DNA of 64,000 nt from Trochalopteron elliotii. Lineage: Eukaryota > Chordata > Aves > Passeriformes > Leiothrichidae. Positions 56,601 to 63,440 of this stretch are shown here, in pieces. Below the pieces are notes generated by a model. The model did not search any database, was not told where the DNA came from, and saw nothing but the letters and a program-made list of their open reading frames with translations. The stretch covers positions 69,313-133,312 of the forward strand of contig JANPWX010000340.1 in the NCBI GenBank assembly GCA_024734555.1, given 5' to 3'. A program made the position numbers and the translations under genes. Within the stretch, counting starts at the first letter, position 1. Every line of letters begins with the position of its first letter.

Positions 56601-58635
56601 AACTGTTTCACCACTTTTCTGTTAAGAGGTCACAAAGCTGCATCCCACGAGCCTCTAAAGATTCTTATGTAAGAGGAAGGGCATTGCCTCTGGTGCCCTG
56701 ACTGTGTTTGTGCTGATGGTTCAGACTAATTCTATTTCCTGTCTAAGGAGCTGTGCCAAATGCAGAGGAAGCCTCTATCAGTAATGTCAGGCACACCATG
56801 AGTGATTGGTGTGCCTTGTAATTTATAATTAATTAGGTTTTACAGAACTAGCCACTGACTTTGGCTGTTTTGGGATTGTGGGTGGCTGGCTTGCCAGACC
56901 TTAGGTCTGGCTTTCCGAATGCTGAGCAGTGGAGGTTGCAATGGATACCAGGCTTCCTCAGAAAATGAGATGTCCTCGACAGCCTGAGTGCCTCAGTTTT
57001 GGAAGGACTCTGCTGAGATTACAGAGTGGTAGAGTATCCTCTAGGTGAAGGGAAACAAGTGATGCAAGTCTGTAGTATCTCAAAAACATGATCTTCAGTA
57101 CAGCCTGGTCTCGGGCTCTGTGGTGTCTTTTTTTTTTGCCAGCACTAGTGGCTTTAAACGTTCCCTGATTGACGTTGTCTTTTCTTCATGAAATCCCATT
57201 TCCTTGGATATCTTTAGTATTGGCTTTCTATGTGTTAAAATCAGCACCATTTAGTACCTTTCCAGCACTGTCCCACAGTTTCCACAGTATATCATAAAAC
57301 ATGTAACCATGTTTCTGGAATTGTAATTACTTTAAAAATAGAGGAACACTGACGGTCTCTATCAACTTGAACCTACATTAAATAATCCCCTTTAAAATGG
57401 AAATTCCCATGATTTCTAATTGGAATCACAAAGAGACAACAAATTATGTTTGCTGTTTGATTTTTCAGTTTCCATCTTTTCTCACCACAACCATCGAAGA
57501 TCAGTGTAAAGGCTGTCAGTGTGTAGGCAATATTCCAGTTTGCCAAAACACCAAGCCTCCCATTAAAGAGCAGCAAACTTCAGGTGACAGGCAGCATTCC
57601 TTTACTTTAGAAGAAGTTGTGTATAATTTGGGGGTGGCAGGGGTGTAGTACAGCTTTGTGTGTGTGTGTAGATACGTGAATTTTCTGATAGAGCAGCCAT
57701 TATTTGGGTTCTGAGTTTCTGTCAGGGTACAAATAAAGCGCATACTGTGAGATGAGGAATGCAGTTCTGCCTTATTCCCAGCATGGAGTTACCAGTTTTA
57801 GGGGAGAGCACACCTACTTACAAAGCCTCTGGTACTCCTCAGATTGGAAACAGAATATCCATAAGTTGTTGATGCTTGCTGCATTAGAAGTTTATTTAAA
57901 AAGTAAAAAGAATGCAAGCCTTTTGGCTTGGTTGGGGAACCTGGGGAAGGAGATGGAAATGTGTGTGCTCAGAGAGCTGTCTTGCTAATGAGTGTAAAAG
58001 ATGAAAGATAAATGTTGCACTGAGATTTGCTAATGGCACTAAGTCTGCTGCTTCTTCCAGAGAGCTACACATCTAAGAACTCTGAAGATGACGAATCCAC
58101 AAAGGAGTCAAAGCGGTTGATTCGAAAACGTCGGCGGAGTACAGACGACTATTCTGAGGAAGAAGGAGAGGAGGAGGAGGAGGAAGGGAAGCCTGTCCGC
58201 AAACGCCTGAACCGAATCGAGACGGACGAGGAAGACGCGTGCGAGAACGCCAACGACGACGCGGAAACCCCCGCTCCTGCGGATAAGCTGCCAGCAGCAC
58301 AAGCCCCCCAGGACAACCCCAAGAAGCACTGCTACCGGATAGAGAGCGATGATGAAGATGACTTTGATAACGTAGGGAAAGTAGAGAGCCCTTTGGACTA
58401 CAGCCTGGTGGACTTGCCTTCCACCAATGGACAGAGCCCAGGGAAAACCATTGAGAACTTGATTGGCAAGCCAGGCGAGAAGCCTCAGGCTCCCAAGGAC
58501 AGCACGGCCAGTGCCAGCCTGGCGCCCAACGGGACGGGGAGCGGGCAGGAAGCCGTAGGGCCGGAGGAAGATGAAGATGAACTTTTGAGAGTGACTGACC
58601 TTGTTGATTACGTCTGTAACAGTGAACAGTTATAA
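23586..58635 (+). CDS. RSF1: RSF1, chromatin remodeling and spacing factor 1 (spliced CDS, exons 2-16; exon 1 missing)
   Basis: RSF1 is a nuclear histone-binding protein that pairs with the ISWI ATPase SMARCA5 (SNF2H) in the RSF complex, which assembles and spaces nucleosomes; it has also been reported to read H2A ubiquitinated at K119. Fifteen coding exons join into 4112 nt, giving 1370 residues including the valine split by intron 1. In order: the end of a DDT domain and a WHIM-type region (residues 1-130), a disordered Lys/Glu-rich region (132-767), an acidic tract and a complete C4HC3 PHD finger (822-866), a short coiled coil (about 869-900), and a basic/acidic tail ending in NSEQL. Human RSF1 is 1441 residues as I recall, so about 60-70 N-terminal residues are lacking, the size expected for exon 1. 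Intron phases for introns 1-15 are 1,0,0,2,1,0,0,0,2,0,2,1,2,1,1. No frameshift or internal stop was found, so the gene looks functional. The identification is by recognition of the protein and was not confirmed by a search. Confidence 0.96.
23678..27996 (+). other. RSF1 intron 2 (4319 nt)
   Basis: Phase-0 intron, gtacaa to taacag. It holds a diverged 24-nt direct repeat at 24890-24937, two AATAAA hexamers (24757, 24988) in a weakly LTR-like stretch at about 24590-25010, and a G-quadruplex-type motif at 26815-26840. I see no exon in it. Confidence 0.85.
27997..28089 (+). CDS. RSF1: RSF1 exon 3
   Basis: This 93-nt exon has phase 0 at both ends and encodes 31 residues (32-62), starting [20 protein letters not shown] and ending in a leucine-lysine pair. 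The acceptor is taacag and the donor gtatac. The Trp-rich helix links the DDT domain to the WHIM-like region in exon 4. It is too short for an ORF cutoff but is fixed by both splice sites and by the continuous frame with exons 2 and 4. Confidence 0.95.
28090..28722 (+). other. RSF1 intron 3 (633 nt)
   Basis: The shortest intron found, phase 0, gtatac to cttttccag. No recognisable element inside. Confidence 0.88.
28723..28928 (+). CDS. RSF1: RSF1 exon 4 (WHIM-like region)
   Basis: This 206-nt exon encodes residues 63-130 plus two bases of Arg131. It includes the block [19 protein letters not shown], the WHIM-type signature in which a GxDxxxxxYW motif packs against the DDT helix in ISWI partners of the WSTF/ACF1 kind. 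The acceptor is cttttccag and the donor AG|gtattc. A run of 18 T begins 11 bases into the following intron, and reading on into it gives a false poly-Phe tail. Confidence 0.96.
28929..30856 (+). other. RSF1 intron 4 (1928 nt)
   Basis: Phase-2 intron, gtattc to ctcttctag. A run of 18 T begins at 28939, and a sense CR1 fragment occupies about 29350-29754. The remainder shows nothing recognisable. Confidence 0.88.
29350..29754 (+). mobile_element. CR1 LINE 3' portion (sense)
   Basis: Sense CR1 in intron 4: gagcacctctcctatgaaga near the start, then ggttgctcagagaagctgtg, gttcaaggccagatttgata, and the conserved gatcccttccaacccaaact end. The terminal 8-bp repeats are lost. It is 5'-truncated, and the short open frame through it is a relic. 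Confidence 0.88.
30857..31014 (+). CDS. RSF1: RSF1 exon 5
   Basis: This 158-nt exon completes Arg131 and encodes residues 132-183 plus one base of Glu184. It starts [18 protein letters not shown], a helix closing the folded N-terminal half, then becomes polar and disordered ([20 protein letters not shown]). The acceptor is ctcttctag. The donor CAAG|gttttc is a weak match to consensus, chosen because it keeps the frame into exon 6. Without splicing the frame stops 8 codons later. Confidence 0.93.
31584..31640 (-). mobile_element. Short CR1 3' end remnant (antisense)
   Basis: About 55 nt: tcacagaattatttaggttg then gaaaagatctccaagatcaa, matching the reverse complement of a CR1 3' terminus. It is short and diverged, so family assignment is moderate. 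Confidence 0.6.
32399..32830 (-). mobile_element. CR1 LINE 3' end (antisense)
   Basis: A well-preserved reverse-complement CR1 end: aatcatagaatagtttgggt at the start, then the ccatctagtccaacctccct block, tttctgggcaacctgt, and an ORF2-end segment around 32730-32800 (caggctgaacaa, gaggtgctccagccctctga). It is opposite to RSF1 and 5'-truncated near 32830. Confidence 0.9.
34744..36494 (+). CDS. RSF1: RSF1 exon 6 (large disordered region)
   Basis: The largest exon, 1751 nt, completes Glu184 and encodes residues 185-767. The acceptor is tctgtcaacag; the ATG at 34713 lies in the intron upstream and is not a start. The sequence is Lys/Glu/Ser/Pro-rich and mostly low complexity, with islands that look conserved in RSF1: [70 protein letters not shown] and [13 protein letters not shown] (36309-36347). 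The last two lie near the segment reported to bind ubiquitinated H2A. Serine and threonine next to acidic residues are frequent, fitting a multiply phosphorylated linker. The exon ends K|gtaaat in phase 0; unspliced, the frame runs 43 more codons. Confidence 0.96.
36495..38853 (+). other. RSF1 intron 6 (2359 nt)
   Basis: Phase-0 intron, gtaaat to tgtctcatag. The open frame of exon 6 continues 43 codons into it, stopping at 36626. No transposon recognised. I looked for a micro-exon that could supply the residues before KVRW and did not find a convincing one. Confidence 0.82.
38854..39051 (+). CDS. RSF1: RSF1 exon 7 (acidic tract, first zinc ligands of the PHD finger)
   Basis: This 198-nt exon encodes residues 768-833. 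After a basic Trp/Arg patch ([17 protein letters not shown]) come 13 consecutive Glu, then [17 protein letters not shown]. Cys822 and Cys825 are the first zinc ligand pair of the PHD finger completed in exon 8. The donor CTG|gtaggt is clear. The acceptor is less certain: tgtctcatag at 38853 keeps phase 0 and gives R-S-K-V-R-W, but mammalian RSF1 as I recall it has several other residues just before KVRW. An alternative acceptor a few bases downstream would need an undetected micro-exon. Confidence 0.9.
39052..40251 (+). other. RSF1 intron 7 (1200 nt)
   Basis: Phase-0 intron, gtaggt to tttgcccag, dividing the PHD finger after its first two zinc ligands. Nothing else recognised. Confidence 0.88.
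40252..40356 (+). CDS. RSF1: RSF1 exon 8 (core of the PHD finger)
   Basis: This 105-nt exon (phase 0, residues 834-868) starts [19 protein letters not shown] and ends [12 protein letters not shown]. With exon 7 it gives a complete C4HC3 set: C822, C825, C837, C840, H845, C848, C863 and C866, with the usual Trp861 two residues before the last Cys pair. PHD fingers of this class bind histone H3 tails or related chromatin ligands. The acceptor is tttgcccag and the donor CAT|gtacgc. Translated into the intron, the frame stops soon after. Confidence 0.97.
40357..41683 (+). other. RSF1 intron 8 (1327 nt)
   Basis: Phase-0 intron, gtacgc to ccttcctttag. A CR1 remnant lies at about 41435-41530. Nothing else seen. 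Confidence 0.88.
41435..41530 (-). mobile_element. CR1 LINE 3' UTR remnant (antisense)
   Basis: Contains ccatgggcagggacaccttc followed by cactagaccagattgctcaa, the reverse complement of the most conserved CR1 3' UTR block. Both ends are eroded. Confidence 0.8.
41684..41763 (+). CDS. RSF1: RSF1 exon 9 (coiled coil)
   Basis: This 80-nt exon encodes residues 869-894 plus two bases of Arg895: [20 protein letters not shown] followed by KERAER. It forms a charged heptad-like helix directly after the PHD finger. The acceptor is ccttcctttag and the donor AG|gtactg. It was found from the phase-0 end of exon 8 and the protein continuity; it is too short to stand out as an ORF. Confidence 0.95.
42235..42372 (-). 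mobile_element. tRNA-Ile-derived SINE with CR1-like tail (TguSINE1-type)
   Basis: On the minus strand the head (42372-42298) is a decayed tRNA-Ile(AAU): acceptor end ggccca, a T-arm/B-box region (read on + as cagggactgaatcc), and the anticodon region (read on + as ggcattattatc, complement of an AAT anticodon loop). The tail (about 42297-42235) resembles a CR1 3' end (read on + as gaattggaagggacccacaa, then tcatcaagttcaactct). SINEs of this make-up are known from the zebra finch genome, which supports a passerine source. The tRNA part is too degraded to be a working tRNA gene: the B-box and D-arm carry substitutions. Confidence 0.8.
42577..42635. repeat. Short tandem repeat, three copies of attttatctta
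   Basis: Three imperfect units start at 42577, 42601 and 42617, each attttatctt followed by aaa and gtc with spacers of different length. This looks like local slippage duplication in intron 9. Confidence 0.75.
46483..46537 (+). CDS. RSF1: RSF1 exon 10
   Basis: The smallest exon found, 55 nt. It completes Arg895 and encodes [18 protein letters not shown] (896-913), a conserved linker between the coiled coil and the basic region. The acceptor is tctctcctcaag and the donor CAG|gtaagc is close to consensus. The 4.7-kb intron before it is the longest intron wholly inside the window. Confidence 0.95.
46538..47821 (+). other. RSF1 intron 10 (1284 nt)
   Basis: Phase-0 intron, gtaagc to atctgaacag. 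No recognisable element. Confidence 0.88.
47822..47928 (+). CDS. RSF1: RSF1 exon 11
   Basis: This 107-nt exon (residues 914-948 plus two bases of Arg949) reads [19 protein letters not shown] and continues to [12 protein letters not shown]. It runs from acidic to strongly basic and could act as a nuclear localisation or DNA-contact patch. The acceptor is atctgaacag and the donor AG|gtcagc. The frame is open for some 45 codons upstream of the acceptor, but those codons are intronic. Confidence 0.95.
47929..50868 (+). other. RSF1 intron 11 (2940 nt)
   Basis: Phase-2 intron, gtcagc to gttatttttag. AT-rich, no transposon or exon recognised. Confidence 0.88.
50869..50936 (+). CDS. RSF1: RSF1 exon 12 (acidic repeat motif)
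   Basis: This 68-nt exon encodes [20 protein letters not shown] followed by two glycines (950-971). It is an amphipathic acidic helix built on a perfect 12-nt tandem duplication (50882-50905) that gives DEAI twice. The acceptor is tgttatttttag and the donor GGAG|gtatgt. I infer that so acidic a segment may contact histones; the sequence does not show this directly. Confidence 0.95.
50937..52036 (+). other. RSF1 intron 12 (1100 nt)
   Basis: Phase-1 intron, gtatgt to ccgaattcag. The acceptor has a rather short pyrimidine tract (tttcccctttctgtc). No element recognised. Confidence 0.88.
52037..52244 (+). CDS. RSF1: RSF1 exon 13
   Basis: This 208-nt exon encodes residues 973-1040, completing Gly972 and starting Gly1041. 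It contains [19 protein letters not shown], then [20 protein letters not shown] (a strong bipartite-like nuclear localisation signal), then the first acidic CK2-type cluster [20 protein letters not shown]. The acceptor is ccgaattcag and the donor GG|gtaggt. GHRGKDIST partly repeats the preceding GRGKDMSN. Confidence 0.95.
52245..53969 (+). other. RSF1 intron 13 (1725 nt)
   Basis: Phase-2 intron, gtaggt to tttgaacag. It contains an antisense CR1 remnant near its start (about 52376-52460); the rest shows nothing recognisable. Confidence 0.88.
52376..52460 (-). mobile_element. CR1 LINE 3' end remnant (antisense)
   Basis: Contains atagaatggtttgggttgaa then agggaccttaaaaatca, the reverse complement of a CR1 terminus. 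About 85 nt survive before similarity fades. Confidence 0.82.
53970..54193 (+). CDS. RSF1: RSF1 exon 14
   Basis: This 224-nt exon encodes residues 1042-1115. It reads acidic ([18 protein letters not shown]), then basic ([17 protein letters not shown]), then acidic again ([18 protein letters not shown]). The acceptor is tttgaacag and the donor TCTG|gtgagt is near perfect. Read upstream into the intron, the frame meets an ATG at 53914 that is not a start. Confidence 0.95.
54194..56141 (+). other. RSF1 intron 14 (1948 nt)
   Basis: Phase-1 intron, gtgagt to ttctgtacag. A 176-codon open frame at 54435-54965 has no recognisable similarity, splice context or codon bias and is treated as chance. Confidence 0.85.
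56142..56333 (+). CDS. RSF1: RSF1 exon 15
   Basis: This 192-nt exon encodes residues 1117-1179: [20 protein letters not shown], then [20 protein letters not shown], then [14 protein letters not shown]. It carries two more basic-then-acidic units with Ser residues in acidic context. The acceptor is ttctgtacag and the donor GAAG|gtaaaa. Both ends split a Glu codon, so skipping this exon would keep the frame (192 is divisible by 3). Confidence 0.95.
56334..58060 (+). other. RSF1 intron 15 (1727 nt)
   Basis: Phase-1 intron, gtaaaa to cttcttccag. It holds a short GT dinucleotide run at about 57655-57669. No exon or transposon recognised. Confidence 0.87.
58061..58635 (+). CDS. RSF1: RSF1 exon 16 (last coding exon and stop)
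   Basis: This 575-nt exon completes Glu1180, then gives 190 residues (1181-1370) and a TAA stop at 58633-58635. It carries [20 protein letters not shown], a Glu run, [13 protein letters not shown], a variable Ala/Pro-rich stretch, [17 protein letters not shown], a conserved [15 protein letters not shown] block, and the terminal [20 protein letters not shown]. The acceptor is cttcttccag. Codons from about 58190 to 58280 and 58480 to 58570 are much richer in G, C and CpG than those of exon 6. The well-conserved terminal block suggests a protein-binding motif rather than a disordered end. Confidence 0.97.
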
Positions 58636-59024
58636 GACTTCCATTTTTGTGCTAATTTATTCCACGGTAGCTCATACCAGCGGGCCAGTTATTAAAAGCT
58701 GTTTTATTTTTCCTAGAAAAATTCTCCACTACAGTATCACTTTCTAGAAGCAAGAATTTCACCAGTCCTGCAGTCTTTCTGTGAAGTGACCAGTTTTGAA
58801 CTTTGAAGATGAATTGCTGTAAATTCCCTCTCTTACCCCCCCTTCTCCTTCCAAGTCCATGGTCCTGGGTAATTTCACTCACAAAAACCTTATAACAACA
58901 AGAGATTTGTATATTTTTGACTTTATATTTCCTGAGTGCATACAAATTTGTGGAAATGGGTGGCCTAAGAAAGCATTCCAAATCAGTCAGGGCCCAAACC
59001 GGAACTGAGGTGGGTTTGGCTCAA

Positions 59025-59048
59025 GGGGCGGGGGGGATGGGAGGGGGG
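59025..59048 (+). promoter_or_regulatory. Potential RNA G-quadruplex in the RSF1 3' UTR
   Basis: Four G-runs of 4, 7, 3 and 6 G with loops of C, AT and A, on the transcribed (mRNA-like) strand, about 390 nt after the stop. This satisfies the usual G3+N1-7 quadruplex pattern with very short loops. Function is inferred only. Confidence 0.6.
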
Positions 59049-59328
59049 TGGTGCAGAAGCACTTGTGCTTTAGCTTTTTCATATGAGATATATATTATAT
59101 TTAAATGTTCACAACTTAGATTACAACTTAACAGACAGTTAAAAGCAAAATTAATGTCTGTACTGTCGCATTTTGTGAGTTGTAGGTTAACATACCATAG
59201 CTCATTTTAGTAATCACCTTCATGGAAGCAGTTTGATTTCAATACTGGAGGCAAGCAGAATTATTAGAGGCCAAGAAGGTACCATAAACAAGAACTCTGC
59301 TATTCATTATGACTTGCAGACTTTCCTA

Positions 59329-59334
59329 ATAAAC
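59329..59334 (+). terminator. RSF1: Candidate proximal poly(A) signal
   Basis: AATAAA about 700 nt after the stop, followed within 30 nt by a GT-rich stretch (gtgtttgtacagtgaagtgt), the pattern expected of a downstream element. A short-UTR isoform could end near 59350. Confidence 0.45.
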
Positions 59335-59475
59335 ATCTTTTAAAGTGTTTGTACAGTGAAGTGTACTGTAATGAAGTTTTTGACAGTCAAAACATTCTAG
59401 CCATGAATTTCTGTGATCTCATGCACAGTTCATCAGATGGCCTTCAATGCACAGTGTCTAGTGGGAAGACATATT

Positions 59476-59522
59476 GATGTCAAGTTAGTCTGTAAGCTGG
59501 ATGTCAAGTAAGTCTGTAAGCA
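59476..59522 (+). repeat. 24-nt direct tandem duplication in the 3' UTR
   Basis: gatgtcaagttagtctgtaa at 59476 recurs at 59500 as gatgtcaagtaagtctgtaa, a period of 24 nt with one mismatch in this part. It looks like a recent local duplication. Confidence 0.85.
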
Positions 59523-60349
59523 CTGCAAACTTTTACAGACAAAAGAACCCTGCGGTCGCTGCCTGGCCACGTGAGTTTCATCACCAGTTGGAGTACTCTG
59601 AACAAAATGTGTTTGTACAAATGGCATTGACCACAGAATGACAGTGCATAAGAGGATGGAGGGATTTTCAAATAAACCATGACTGGTCCATTCATGCCCT
59701 TAATATCTACTTCAAATTGAAGTAAACAAATGGAACAGTTTTCCTTTTGAAGGTTTCCTGTTTGGGGTTTGTGTGTGTTTTTGTTTTGGTTTTACTTATC
59801 TGCCTGGATATATTAGCAGGTTTTGAATGTAGTTGTTGGCCTTTGGCCATTAGAATTTTCTTAAAATACATTTTAATAACTGTCATGTGACCAACAGATT
59901 TCAAGAAGGCAGAGTTTTTGAGAGAAAATGCTTGACTCCAAGACACCTCATCAACTTTTGAGCAGGCATGAAGTGATATGTGCTTTTATTCAAGGGGAAA
60001 AAAAAGATAATGGAAAAATAAAAATCCCACCAAATCAACATGGGGCACATCAAGACGATTGTTTTCTCTTTACTCTGATTAAGTTGCAGGCTGTAGCATT
60101 TGTACATGTTGTAGGACACAAGACAGTTCAAACAGATCTGCCAATCACTGAAATCTAAAAAGGTCACTTCTATTAATCCTTTTGCTCTGAGATTTGGATT
60201 TTTGACTGGTGTTTATGTCCATTGCCGGCAATGGATGCACCAAAACTGCTGCTGCCACTGAGGAGTGAGTTCTCCTTTCCTGCCCCACCTGATTCCCTTC
60301 CGTTATATTGCATTTACTAGTCAGTCATTAAGCACTTCTGTTTTCTTGT

Positions 60350-60355
60350 AATAAA
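60350..60355 (+). terminator. RSF1: Candidate poly(A) signal
   Basis: AATAAA in ttgtaataaaaccag. The downstream sequence has no pronounced GT/T-rich element within 30 nt, so support is weak. Confidence 0.25.
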
Positions 60356-61096
60356 ACCAGCATTAGGCCTTTACTGAATACCTCTCTAGAAAACCTAGAT
60401 CCAAAATGTACCTACCTTCTGGCCTTTAAAGTCTTGGTTTTGTTTCCCCACCTCTTTCTCCACGAGGTCTGTCAGAACCACTCCGTGACTCTTACTTGTT
60501 TGGGTTCTAGCAGTGCACATATCATGCTATAAAACTAGGATCAGAAAGATGCAAAAAGATGGAATTTGCTCGTTATCTGCTGTGCTGAGCAAGCTCGTGA
60601 TTAGAAACAAAGAGAAATCACTCTCTACATGACAATTTAATTTCATCAAAGATTAAATGTTTTCCTACCTTACTGATGTTAACGATTAACAGTTAAATGA
60701 TTAAAACGGGGTAGTGAGGAGCCACAGAAGCTTAGAATGAGTTCTTAAAAGCATATGTAGCATTTTAAGCTACTCTAGTGCTTTTCTTTGCCTAGGTGAT
60801 GCGTAAATGTAGTGCTTCTAAATTCTAAAATACTTACGTGTTAGAACAAGTAAGAACATAAGGCTTCCACTTGTCCATGGTGGTAGCTGCTGAGCATTTT
60901 TAATACTTGCAGTGCAAACTGATTCACATCCATCAGCTCCGTGGAATTGATGGTTCCTTATTTGTTTTGGCAGTGCCATATTTTCCTTTGCTGCCTGATG
61001 GAGCCTTTTGGTATTTGTTGAAACATTCTTGCTTGTAGAGTCAACTCCAAATGGTAAATACTTAGTGGGGAGGTGCTTGTGTGTGTAAGAAAATAC

Positions 61097-61102
61097 AATA
61101 AA
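61097..61102 (+). terminator. RSF1: Candidate poly(A) signal
   Basis: AATAAA in tacaataaagttac, preceded by tgtgtgtaag and followed by moderately T-rich sequence. A possible middle-length 3' UTR end near 61125. Confidence 0.35.
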
Positions 61103-63414
61103 GTTACAATTCTGGATTTATCAGTCATGAAAAAAATTGAGTACTGAGTTAGAGCAATGTAAAAGCAGGAATGACCAGGAAGTAAAATAGGAGCATTGAA
61201 GCTTGCATTAGAATTGTCATGTTTTTAAAATGGTCAGTTGTTACCAAATTGTACTTTCTATAGGTCTCTTCTTAAAAGCAGATTTTCTGTCTTCTGAGAA
61301 GTCACCCTTGGTACCTGAGATGGCTTCATCCCACAGTACCTAGGGTTCCTCCTTAGATCAGTGGGAATGGTGTGCAAGGAAAAACTGCAAAAAATGCTGT
61401 GGAAAGTATTATTATTTTAAAACTTGGTATTTTTGTCATTTTTAAGGCATCCTACTTAGTGGAGAATGTATCATCTCCTATTTGGGAAGACGACATTTTC
61501 TGACAAGAGGCCAGCTATCACACAGGGTTCATGCTGTTACAGTACGTGTATGTGATTTCAGAATGAAAATGTCTTCCTGCTCTCCTTACAGTCTTGTGCC
61601 CTTCTGTGTTCAGTGTGAGATCAGAAGTTAGTTGTTTTTGAATAGTGATCTTCAGGTGTAGCTTTGGGCCTAAAGCTCAAACCATATGAGAAATGGGAAA
61701 TAGGCCAGAGATTATTTTTATCAAGAACAAGCAGCTACTGGCTGAACATGCAGAGCATTTATTCAGCAAACTCTTGTTTATTCCACACAAATTGTGACTA
61801 AAAGCTTTGTCTTTTTTTTACCTGCAAGCTCTTCTGTATATAACTGATTGGGAGGAAGGCTGATTTCTCTGTGTAGTCCAAGTAGCACTGCTGGGAAGAA
61901 GAACATATAAATCAAGTGGAGGAGTGGATTTTTTTGTGCCACCAAGATAAATGCTGGCTGTTTGCTTCCCTGTGTGGGGCTTCTGTGACTGAGAGACAAA
62001 AAGCACACAAGCAGGGCCACACTCTGCAGTAATGAATGGGGTGTGTTAATCTAAGCAGAATTAACAACTAGGTTGGTTTCACCACAGTTGCTGTCTTCTG
62101 GTTGTTGAGTCTGATAAACCTGAGCATATTCTTGATATAAAATGGAAAATGGCATCACATTTAACAACCCTTAGTTAGCAAGGTCAGTGCTGAACAATCA
62201 ACTCTTTGATACTTTCATTTTGTACATGGTGAATTACATTATAAAATCACTGTATCTTCCTGATTTTTTTTCTTTTTTTTTTTTTTTTTAATGAAAAGAT
62301 CCTTCTGGTCTAGCAACACTTACGAGAAACAAGAGACACTTTTTTCTAAAAAGTTCATTTTTGAAGTGTCACCTTCAGGATTTTCTTGTATGAAGTGTCT
62401 TGGTTACTCTCCATATTATGGGAGCTAATTACTTAGTTGGCCTTGTTTTCTGTTCACTTCTGTTTTCTAATTGCTGTGTCTGAACTCCTGGTGAGAGACC
62501 TTACACTGAGAAGCTCAAGGGGCAAAAGATGTATGTTCACAAAAGAAAAATTGCATGGTAGTAGTACACTTGTTCTGATTTCTCTTCACATCTATTATTT
62601 GAACCACACTGGTATCCAGATGCTGTGACTATTTAATAATTTTAATCCTTCATTGTCAGGGGCTCCATTTTATGCCTCTGTTTTCAGGTGCTTTTAACAT
62701 GGTTTTCAGTTTTCTTCAGTAGGAAGCTCTAGTGTAAACCTTCAAATAATGATTTCAAATCACATATTTTTACAAACTTCTTTTATGAAAAGTAAAGAAG
62801 GAATTTTTACAGTGTCTCCTTTTTAAAATTCACTTTGTACACAGTGATTTAAATAAATCATGGCAGTAATGCTCGCCCCCAGAACTGGTCTGACAAAGAG
62901 ATTTGTATCACCTAATTCAAAAAAGCTTTATATAGGCCTTGAAAATTGGGTTTGATACATGTGCAGTGACTACTATTCACAGACTTGTAATGTGGTTCTG
63001 ATGTGCAGTGTGTACCCTAGGTATGTATTTGCATTGGATGTATGATTTGGTGGACAGATAAAATCCTTTTAATATATATAAATATATGTAGAAGATCAAG
63101 TATCTTCAAGCAAAACAGTAACTTTAGGAAAAAAAATTGCATTGAATATGGTATGGGAATCTCTAGAAATAAGGCAGCAGAATTTTGCAAGTCCTTAAGT
63201 GTTTAAAAATTCCACAGAAGCAATTAGGATATTGTCTGAAGTAAGGATTTACGGGATCAAGATCGCATTTGCTGGTAATCTCTTCTGCCTCTCCTTCCCT
63301 AACAGTTAGCATAGGGACTGTATCTCACTTAAACTGTTGAAAGGCAGAAAGTAAAGAAATCCAGCAGAAATTATCCAGTTGGGTTTTTCTTTGTGTAGAG
63401 CTTCTGGGGAAAAG

Positions 63415-63420
63415 AATAAA
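63415..63420 (+). terminator. RSF1: Candidate distal poly(A) signal
   Basis: AATAAA followed by a T/GT-rich stretch (gtaagtttttatagttg, then ctggtgtaaag), the best distal signal with a downstream element. It would give a 3' UTR of about 4.8 kb. Confidence 0.35.
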
Positions 63421-63440
63421 ACACTCTAAAGTAGGTAAGT

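Larger units (their letters stand above)
58636..63440 (+). other. RSF1: RSF1 3' UTR (extent inferred)
   Basis: The sequence after the stop has no further exon, no CR1 fragment that I can recognise, and several AATAAA hexamers (59329, 60017, 60350, 61097, 62852, 63415). The absence of CR1, in a window with about one per 6 kb elsewhere, fits transcribed and constrained 3' UTR. Mammalian RSF1 mRNAs have, as I recall, a 3' UTR of several kilobases. The true end cannot be read from sequence: it may be near 59350, or as late as 63440 or beyond. A Pumilio-type TGTATATA lies at 61835-61842 and a G-rich motif at 59025-59048. Confidence 0.5.
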
